Positions 1 through 5,132 of a stretch of 5,132 nt of DNA are shown here, one piece after another. The notes under the pieces were generated by a model. That model searched no databases. It saw nothing but the letters and a program-made list of their open reading frames with translations, and had not been told where the DNA came from. A program made the position numbers and the translations under genes. Position 1 is the first letter of the stretch. The number at the start of each line of letters is the position of its first letter. This stretch comes from Bacteroidia bacterium (GTDB taxonomy: Bacteria > Bacteroidota > Bacteroidia > Chitinophagales > Saprospiraceae). The DNA lies in the NCBI GenBank assembly GCA_030431945.1, contig JAUIIF010000369.1:1-5132 (forward strand), given 5' to 3'.

Positions 1-1
1 A

Positions 2-1981
2 TCGGCAGGCCACGATCATCATGACGGGCATTTGCCCTCGGGGCTGCAGTTTTTAGGCGAAAACACGGAGCTCTATTTCGCCATTGCAAGTGGTGTCTGC
101 TGGGTTACGGCCCTCATTCTTTCCTTTATTGCTGGTGTTCCTGAAAGTATTTCCCCCGTTCTCTACATTATCGGTGCAGTCTTCGGTGGCGTCTTTACTT
201 TTATTACGGCCGGACAGGACATCCTGCGCGGGAAATTTGAGATTGATTTTCTGATGCTGATCGCCGCCATCGGTGCGGGTGCCCTGGGTAAGTGGGGGGA
301 GGGAGCCTTACTGCTTTTTCTGTTCAGCCTCGGGCATGCACTGGAACACTATGCCATGAAGCGCGCCCGCAAGTCGATTGCTGCTCTTTCTGACCTGACG
401 CCCCCCGTCGCCCTGGTTAAACGACAAGGTGAAATAATAGAGGTACCCGTGGAATCGCTCCTGTTGGGGGAGATCATCGTCATCAAGCCGAACGCTAAAA
501 TTGCGGCCGATGGGGTGGTCGTCAAAGGCGATTCTGCGGTTAATCAGGCGCCGATAACGGGGGAGAGTGTACCCGTGGACAAGCATGCCCACCCTGACTG
601 GGAAAAACTACAGGAGATCAGCAGCCTTGCGCCGGAGCACCGCGTTTTTGCCGGAACGATTAATGGAAGTAGTGTCCTGGAGGTAAAAGTGCTGAAGAAA
701 ACGGAAGACAGTACCCTCGCGCGTTTGATCATGCTGGTCAAGGAGGCAGAGACACAGAAATCTCCGACGCAACACCTGGCGGATAATTTTGAAAAATACT
801 ACGTTCCGGTAGTGCTGCTTGTCGTTCTGTTGCTGCTGGGCGCATTTCTGATTATTGACGAAACCTTCCAGGAAAGTTTCTACCGGGCCATGTCGGTACT
901 AATTGCAGCTTCTCCGTGTGCCCTGGCCATTTCGACGCCCAGCGCCGTACTGGCGGGAGTGGCGCGGGCTGCCCGCCAAGGGGTACTCATTAAAGGAGGC
1001 AAACCACTGGAAGACCTCGGAGGCCTGCGCGCCATCGCCTTCGATAAAACGGGTACCCTTACGGAAGGCAAACCAACCCTGACGCACGCTGTTCCTTACG
1101 GAGAGGCGACCAGGGAGCAGCTGTTGACGGTAGCCATTGCCGTAGAGGGCTTAAGTGATCACCCGCTCGCTGCAGCCATCGTGGAGGGAGGGAAGCAGGA
1201 ACTGGGTACGGTGGAAATTGAGCCGGCGGATCAATTAACTGCCCTCACCGCCAGAGGCGTCAAGGCCAACTGGAACGGTAAGGCTGTACACATTGGTAAT
1301 CGCCGTCTTTTTGAGGAGTTGACTGGAAGTAAGGTGCCGCAGGCCATTGATGAGCAAATGGCTGAACTGGAAACCGGCGGCCATACCGCCATGATCGTAC
1401 ATGAGGGGGACGCTTACCTCGGGATAATCTCCGTAATGGATGTCCCCCGGCCCGAAGCAGCCAGAACCCTGAGCAGACTGAAAAAATTAGGCATTACCCG
1501 GATGGTGATGCTAACGGGAGACAACCAGAAAGTAGCGGATGCAATTGCCCGGAAACTTGGCATCACTGACCCTATGGGCAGTCTCCTGCCCGAAGATAAA
1601 GTGGCGGCCATCGACCAGCTGAAGCAGGAGGTAGGCAACGTAGCTATGGTTGGCGATGGGGTCAATGATGCCCCCGCCATGGCGAAAAGCACCGTGGGCA
1701 TCGCCATGGGAGCCGCAGGCTCCGACGTAGCCCTGGAAACCGCAGACATTGCCCTGATGGCCGATAAGCTGGACAACCTGCCCTTTGCCATTGGCCTGAG
1801 CCGGAAGGCTAAGCAAATCATCAAACAGAACCTCATCATCAGCCTCGGCATGGTCGCTGTGCTGGTTCCCCTTACCATCGTTGGTGCCGTGGCCATCGGC
1901 CCGGCAGTGGTGGGGCACGAAGGTTCCACCCTCGTCGTTGTCCTTAATGCCTTACGCTTATTGCGTTATGAACTGAAGTAA
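2..1981 (+). CDS. Heavy-metal translocating P-type ATPase, P1B-4 (SPC) group, 5'-truncated by window edge
   Basis: This is a membrane pump that uses ATP to export a divalent transition metal; known P1B-4 members act on Co, Zn or Fe(II). The frame is open to the window edge, so the true start lies outside and the TTG at 32 is not a credible start. The first visible residues form a His/Asp-rich stretch (HDHHDGH, 11-31). Eight hydrophobic segments are visible: two pairs before the actuator domain, one pair around the SPC motif and one pair at the C-terminus. Motifs in order are TGES (557-568, actuator), SPC (911-919, metal site in the membrane), DKTGT with the phosphorylated Asp at 1043, the SDHP nucleotide-binding locus (His at 1160), TGDN (1514-1525), GDGVNDAP (1652-1675) and HEGST (1916-1930). 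SPC together with HEGST is the P1B-4 signature; Cu pumps have CPC and Zn/Cd pumps CPC plus a C-terminal Lys/Asp. No heavy-metal-associated domain is seen in the visible part. The exact metal cannot be read from the sequence. Confidence 0.95.
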   Translation, partial: SAGHDHHDGHLPSGLQFLGENTELYFAIASGVCWVTALILSFIAGVPESISPVLYIIGAVFGGVFTFITAGQDILRGKFEIDFLMLIAAIGAGALGKWGEGALLLFLFSLGHALEHYAMKRARKSIAALSDLTPPVALVKRQGEIIEVPVESLLLGEIIVIKPNAKIAADGVVVKGDSAVNQAPITGESVPVDKHAHPDWEKLQEISSLAPEHRVFAGTINGSSVLEVKVLKKTEDSTLARLIMLVKEAETQKSPTQHLADNFEKYYVPVVLLVVLLLLGAFLIIDETFQESFYRAMSVLIAASPCALAISTPSAVLAGVARAARQGVLIKGGKPLEDLGGLRAIAFDKTGTLTEGKPTLTHAVPYGEATREQLLTVAIAVEGLSDHPLAAAIVEGGKQELGTVEIEPADQLTALTARGVKANWNGKAVHIGNRRLFEELTGSKVPQAIDEQMAELETGGHTAMIVHEGDAYLGIISVMDVPRPEAARTLSRLKKLGITRMVMLTGDNQKVADAIARKLGITDPMGSLLPEDKVAAIDQLKQEVGNVAMVGDGVNDAPAMAKSTVGIAMGAAGSDVALETADIALMADKLDNLPFAIGLSRKAKQIIKQNLIISLGMVAVLVPLTIVGAVAIGPAVVGHEGSTLVVVLNALRLLRYELK

Positions 1982-2000
1982 TATTACAAGGGAATATTAC
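1978..2000. repeat. Palindrome and inverted repeat at the convergent gene junction
   Basis: GTAATATTAC (1978-1987) is a perfect palindrome that contains both opposing TAA stop codons. The half GTAATATT (1978-1985) can also pair with AATATTAC (1993-2000) as an 8-bp stem with a 7-base loop. The stem is very AT-rich and no T-run follows on either strand, so it is at best a weak bidirectional terminator. It overlaps the last codons of the minus-strand carboxylase gene. The repeat is directly visible; any function is inference. Confidence 0.4.
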
Positions 2001-3522
2001 CGTGCTTTCTGCGGGGACCTTCCACGGCCTTGTCTTCCAGCATGGCAAAGCCACGGATCAATTTCCGCCGGGTTTCCCGCGGGAGAATTACCTCATCGAT
2101 AAAACCGCGTTGAGCGGCGCTGTAGGGATTAGCAAATTTTTCGGCGTACTCGGCTTCTTTCTCCGCCAGTTTTGCTGCCGGGTCACTGGCCGCTTTGATT
2201 TCCCGCCGGAAGATGATCTCCGAGGCCCCCTTAGCCCCCATGACGGCAATTTCTGCCGTTGGCCAGGCGTAGTTCAGGTCGGCCCCGATGTGCTTGGAGT
2301 TCATAACGTCATACGCGCCGCCGTAGGCTTTACGGGTGATTACGGTGATCCGCGGCACCGTCGCCTCACTCAGGGCATACAGCAATTTAGCTCCGTTGGT
2401 AATGATGGCGTTCCATTCCTGGTCGGTACCGGGAAGAAATCCAGGTACGTCGACCAGGACGAGCAACGGTACGTTGAAACAATCACAGGTGCGGGTGAAC
2501 CGCGCTGCTTTTTTGCTGGAGTCAACGTCCAGCACCCCCGCCAGGCTCATCGGTTGGTTCGCTACGATACCAATACTCTTGCCACCCAGCCTGGCAAAGC
2601 CGACCACGATGTTGTCAGCGTAGTTCTCGTGAATCTCAAAAAAGGTACCCTCATCGATAATACCGGCGATCACCGTTCGCATGTCGTAGGGTTGGTTGGC
2701 GGACTCGGGGACAATGCCTTCCAGTTCTTCCCGCAGCTCCGTACCTAAGGAGTAGGGTAGGGCTGCCGGCTTTTCTTCACAATTCTGGGGTAAATAGCTT
2801 AGTAACTGCCGGACTTTATGCAGACAGTCAACGTCATTGACCGCCGTGAGGTGGGTTACGCCGGATTTAGTGGAGTGCGTACTGGCCCCACCGAGTTCTT
2901 CGCTGCTGACGGTCTCGTTCGTAACCGTTTTTACTACGTTGGGGCCAGTAACAAACATGTAGCTCGTATGCTCCACCATAATCGTAAAGTCAGTCATCGC
3001 AGGACTGTACACCGCACCGCCGGCGCAGGGGCCCATGATGGCGGAGAGTTGGGGAATGACACCACTGGCCTGTACGTTGCGGTAGAAAATGTCTGCATAG
3101 CCTCCCAGTGAACGTACCCCCTCCTGGATCCGGGCACCGCCGGAGTCATTTAATCCGATCAGGGGAGCGCCGACCTTCACGGCCATGTCCATTATTTTAC
3201 AGATCTTCTCAGCGTGCGTTTCGGAGAGGGACCCGCCGAAAACGGTAAAATCCTGCGCGAAAACGTAAATGAGACGCCCCGACACCATGCCGTAGCCCGT
3301 CACGACACCATCACCGTAGTAGATTTCGTTTTGCATGCCAAAGTCCTGCGTACGGTGAGTAACCAGCGCACCAACTTCCTCGAAAGTTCCCGGATCGAGT
3401 AACAAGTGAATACGCTCCCGTGCGGTGAGTTTACCTTTGGCGTGTTGCTTGTCAATGCGCGCCTGGCCACCGCCGAGTTGGGCTTCTGCGAGTTTGGCAG
3501 CTAGAATTTCCTGGTTTTTCAT
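1984..3522 (-). CDS. pccB: Acyl-CoA carboxylase carboxyltransferase subunit (propionyl-CoA carboxylase beta type)
   Basis: This 512-residue cytoplasmic protein is the full usual length of the biotin-dependent carboxyltransferase family. It should move the carboxyl group from carboxybiotin to propionyl-CoA, giving methylmalonyl-CoA. Two crotonase-like halves are visible. The N-terminal half has GGARIQEG (128-135) and GPCAGGAVYSPA (164-175), and GGASTH at 211-216. The C-terminal half has PGFLPGTDQEW (360-370) and KAYGGAYDVM (398-407). The Asp at 405 sits where Streptomyces PccB has the Asp that favours propionyl-CoA, as I recall the alignment. The ATG at 3522 begins a typical N-terminus (KLTARERI at 31-38). 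Its leader is A-rich, without a clear Shine-Dalgarno sequence. The gene lies 47 bases after the rhomboid gene and downstream of methylmalonyl-CoA mutase, which supports a propionate role. The close alternative is methylmalonyl-CoA decarboxylase alpha (MmdA). The membrane beta subunit that would indicate this is not in the window, but the flank beyond the upstream edge is unseen. Confidence 0.93.
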   Translation of the reverse strand: MKNQEILAAKLAEAQLGGGQARIDKQHAKGKLTARERIHLLLDPGTFEEVGALVTHRTQDFGMQNEIYYGDGVVTGYGMVSGRLIYVFAQDFTVFGGSLSETHAEKICKIMDMAVKVGAPLIGLNDSGGARIQEGVRSLGGYADIFYRNVQASGVIPQLSAIMGPCAGGAVYSPAMTDFTIMVEHTSYMFVTGPNVVKTVTNETVSSEELGGASTHSTKSGVTHLTAVNDVDCLHKVRQLLSYLPQNCEEKPAALPYSLGTELREELEGIVPESANQPYDMRTVIAGIIDEGTFFEIHENYADNIVVGFARLGGKSIGIVANQPMSLAGVLDVDSSKKAARFTRTCDCFNVPLLVLVDVPGFLPGTDQEWNAIITNGAKLLYALSEATVPRITVITRKAYGGAYDVMNSKHIGADLNYAWPTAEIAVMGAKGASEIIFRREIKAASDPAAKLAEKEAEYAEKFANPYSAAQRGFIDEVILPRETRRKLIRGFAMLEDKAVEGPRRKHGNIPL

Positions 3523-3569
3523 ATTTTTTTCATCTGAGGATGTCCGGAACCCTTGCGGGGCAGGGCATC
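3523..3569 (-). other. Short intercistronic gap with A-rich leader and four-codon minicistron before the carboxylase gene
   Basis: The 47 bases between the rhomboid stop and the carboxylase ATG contain no recognisable Shine-Dalgarno sequence or promoter. Read on the minus strand, an ATG at 3533-3531 opens M-K-K-I and stops at a TGA. That TGA overlaps the carboxylase start as ATGA. It runs through seven consecutive A residues (3524-3530). A small GC-rich imperfect hairpin (CCCT-GC, loop CCC, GC-A-AGGG, about 3550-3565) lies upstream of it. Whether the minicistron is translated is unknown. Confidence 0.3.
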
Positions 3570-4391
3570 TTAGTTGTCATCGTTTTCTTCCAACAGGCGG
3601 CGTTCAGCGATGGTCAGGCTGTCAATGCCCTTACGGTTGATTTTATCAAGGATTCGGTCAATTTCCTCCTTGCGGTTGATCTTCTTTTTATAGTGTTGGA
3701 GACTTTGTACCTCCGTGCCCCAATCATTAGGAATTAACATCATGTGCGGGTTCCGGGCCAGCAGAATGAGGAACACTGCACAGGGCACAATAACCAGGAG
3801 CAGCACCCACCAGTTTTCCAGGGCTATTTCGGGTCGGTAAGCAGCCGCCAGGAGCGCGCCGACAATGGCGCCGCCCAGGTGCGCATCGTGGCCAATGTTA
3901 CCGACACTGTACTTTATGCCGATGATGGAGGCAATAACGTACAGGGGGCCAAAAATCCAGGCTTTGATGGAGAGGTCGACGCCGGGAAAGCCGATCCCTC
4001 CGTCCGGAAACAGGACGATGTAGGCCATCACGATGCCACTCACGGCGCCGGAGGCGCCGACGGCCCGGTAGTCTCCGTGGTTCCGGTGAAAATAAAGCGC
4101 CAGCAAACTGCCGCCCAGCAGGGAACCAAAGTAAACAACGAGGGTATTCCCGAAGCCCAGAAAGATTTCCAGGACCTCACTGAAGCTCACCAGCGCAACC
4201 ATATTGAAGGCATAATGGAGCCAGTTGAGGTGCAAAAAACCGGAAGTGAACATCCGGAAATATTCTTTATCGACCAGAATGGCGTCCGTGTTGAACAGGT
4301 AACTTTCCTGAAAGCTGTGGTCACGCAGCCCCAGGTAAGTAGGTATTGCCGTGATCAGGGCCAGTAATAAACCGATAATGCTGGATTCCAT
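3570..4391 (-). CDS. Rhomboid family intramembrane serine protease with C-terminal DUF6576-like tail
   Basis: This is a 273-residue multi-pass membrane protease expected to cut transmembrane segments of other membrane proteins. The rhomboid hallmarks are intact: HxxxN (His59, Asn63) in the second segment, GASG with the nucleophile Ser114 (codon 4050-4052), and AHLGG with the catalytic His171 (codon 3879-3881). Hydrophobic segments lie near residues 4-21, 56-78, 82-103, 113-128, 143-158, 168-184 and 193-211. This fits a six-helix core plus one C-terminal helix. After the last helix comes a charged linker (KKKINRKEE). A short helical tail follows, with DRILDKINRKGIDSLT at 245-260, resembling the domain known as DUF6576 at the end of Bacteroidota rhomboids. 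The ATG at 4391 directly precedes the first hydrophobic segment, so there is no cleavable signal peptide. The start is 20 bases after the mutase stop, with no obvious ribosome binding site. Family assignment is strong; the substrate is unknown. Confidence 0.95.
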   Translation of the reverse strand: MESSIIGLLLALITAIPTYLGLRDHSFQESYLFNTDAILVDKEYFRMFTSGFLHLNWLHYAFNMVALVSFSEVLEIFLGFGNTLVVYFGSLLGGSLLALYFHRNHGDYRAVGASGAVSGIVMAYIVLFPDGGIGFPGVDLSIKAWIFGPLYVIASIIGIKYSVGNIGHDAHLGGAIVGALLAAAYRPEIALENWWVLLLVIVPCAVFLILLARNPHMMLIPNDWGTEVQSLQHYKKKINRKEEIDRILDKINRKGIDSLTIAERRLLEENDDN

Positions 4392-4411
4392 ACGCTCAGT
4401 TATCAGGGGAT

Positions 4412-5131
4412 TTAAGCAGACTCACCGGGGAGCATGATGCGCAAAATGGCCGCAGCCGCTTTGGCAATTACGGTTCCCGGACCAAAGATGGCCGCAACGC
4501 CTTTATCGTAAAGAAATTCGTAATCCTGCTCCGGAATGACGCCACCCGTGACCACCATGATGTCTTCCGCACCGTAGCGCTTCAGCGCGGTGATGGCCTG
4601 CGGGACTAAGGTCTTATGACCCGCCGCAAGGGATGATATGCCGAGGATGTGGACATCATTTTCCACCGCGTGCCGGGCGGCTTCCTCCGGTGTCTGAAAC
4701 AACGGGCCGACGTCAACGTCAAAACCAATGTCCGCAAAGCTGGAGGCGATCACTTTAGCGCCACGGTCATGGCCGTCCTGACCAAGCTTGGCCACCAGGA
4801 TGCGGGGCTGCCGGCCGTAAACTTCCGCAAAGCGCCGCGTCAGCCGGCGGGCCGTCTGAAAATCATCGTTCTGTTGCATTTCGTTAGCATAAGCACCACT
4901 GATGATGCGATTGGTGGCGCGGTAGCGCCCGAAGCTGCTTTCCAACGCGTCTGAAATTTCACCCAGGGTAGCTCTTTCCCTGGCGGCCGTAACCGCAAAT
5001 TCCAGCAGGTTGCCTTCGCCCGTAGCGGCGCATTGCCGCAGTGCGGTGAGTGCACCTGCGACCGCGCCCTGGTCTCTTTCTCCCCTGACTTGCGCTAACC
5101 TGGCCACTTGTTCCTCCCGAACGGCCTGATT
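4412..5131 (-). CDS. mutB: Methylmalonyl-CoA mutase large subunit, C-terminal part, truncated by window edge
   Basis: This is the last ~240 residues of an adenosylcobalamin-dependent mutase that interconverts (R)-methylmalonyl-CoA and succinyl-CoA in the cytoplasm. The frame is open to the window edge; the GTG at 5107 is internal, because the upstream codons (REEQVARLAQVRGERD, continuous across 5107) match the mutase linker. The full protein should be about 700 residues. The first part is the end of the catalytic domain and linker, with RATLGEISDALE at roughly 4927-4972. The cobalamin-binding domain follows, with KLGQDGHDRG carrying the DxHxxG motif. Its His (codon 4769-4771) is the lower axial cobalt ligand. 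GISSL and VTGGVIPEQDY then complete the B12 site. The protein ends at GESA before TAA. It is the first gene seen in the minus-strand operon. The symbols scpA and mcm are also used. Related acyl-CoA mutases (ethylmalonyl- or isobutyryl-CoA) cannot be fully excluded without the substrate-binding barrel, but the neighbouring carboxylase favours methylmalonyl-CoA. Confidence 0.93.
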   Translation of the reverse strand, partial: NQAVREEQVARLAQVRGERDQGAVAGALTALRQCAATGEGNLLEFAVTAARERATLGEISDALESSFGRYRATNRIISGAYANEMQQNDDFQTARRLTRRFAEVYGRQPRILVAKLGQDGHDRGAKVIASSFADIGFDVDVGPLFQTPEEAARHAVENDVHILGISSLAAGHKTLVPQAITALKRYGAEDIMVVTGGVIPEQDYEFLYDKGVAAIFGPGTVIAKAAAAILRIMLPGESA

Positions 5132-5132
5132 A

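Noticed and set aside
21..56. ATG at 21 as a start for the ATPase
   Set aside because: It is out of frame with the ATPase and runs into a TAG at 54-56. The ATPase frame is open to the window edge.
1414..1929. Minus-strand open frame of 171 codons
   Set aside because: It is antisense to the catalytic and C-terminal part of the ATPase. The composition (Ser, Met and Ala-rich) is what the complement of that coding sequence would give.
2002..2748. Plus-strand open frame of 248 codons
   Set aside because: It lies wholly antisense to the carboxylase gene, whose protein is unmistakable, and its translation has no recognisable family features. It is a shadow of a GC-rich coding strand.
3546..3566. 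Possible Rho-independent terminator between the rhomboid and carboxylase genes
   Set aside because: The hairpin is short, has a bulge and is not followed by a T-run on the transcribed strand, so it does not qualify as a terminator.
3744..4367. Plus-strand open frame of 207 codons
   Set aside because: It is antisense to the rhomboid gene, and its translation is polar, low in hydrophobic structure and matches nothing I recognise.
5105..5107. GTG as the start of a free-standing B12-binding protein
   Set aside because: The frame continues upstream to the edge and the residues before the GTG fit the mutase linker, so this is the C-terminal part of a larger mutase subunit.

Overview
The window holds four protein-coding genes packed almost end to end. 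Two of them run off the window edges. No RNA gene, insertion sequence, CRISPR array or attachment site was seen, and no gene-free stretch longer than about 50 bases exists. Base composition looks moderately GC-rich, roughly mid-50s percent by eye. The start sites lack clear GGAGG-type ribosome binding sites, and the start of the carboxylase gene is preceded by an A-rich leader. The rhomboid protein ends in a short C-terminal domain that I associate with Bacteroidota homologues. Together these suggest a Bacteroidota genome, possibly of the Saprospiria (Lewinella-like) kind. This placement is inference.

Left third (2-1981, plus strand): most of a heavy-metal P-type ATPase of the P1B-4 (SPC) group. 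Its N-terminus lies outside the window. It is an inner-membrane exporter for a divalent transition metal.

Right two thirds (1984-5131, minus strand): three genes read in the order methylmalonyl-CoA mutase C-terminal part (4412-5131), rhomboid intramembrane serine protease (3570-4391), and acyl-CoA carboxylase carboxyltransferase (propionyl-CoA carboxylase beta type, 1984-3522). Gaps of 20 and 47 bases make co-transcription likely. The mutase and carboxylase act in the same route: propionyl-CoA is carboxylated to methylmalonyl-CoA, epimerised, and rearranged to succinyl-CoA. The epimerase, biotin carboxylase and biotin carrier are not in the window. The rhomboid has no obvious part in this chemistry.

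The ATPase and the carboxylase converge, and their stop codons are only 2 bases apart inside a perfect 10-base palindrome. I found no convincing undescribed system. The points most worth a second look are the rhomboid placed inside the propionate operon and the tight convergent junction.
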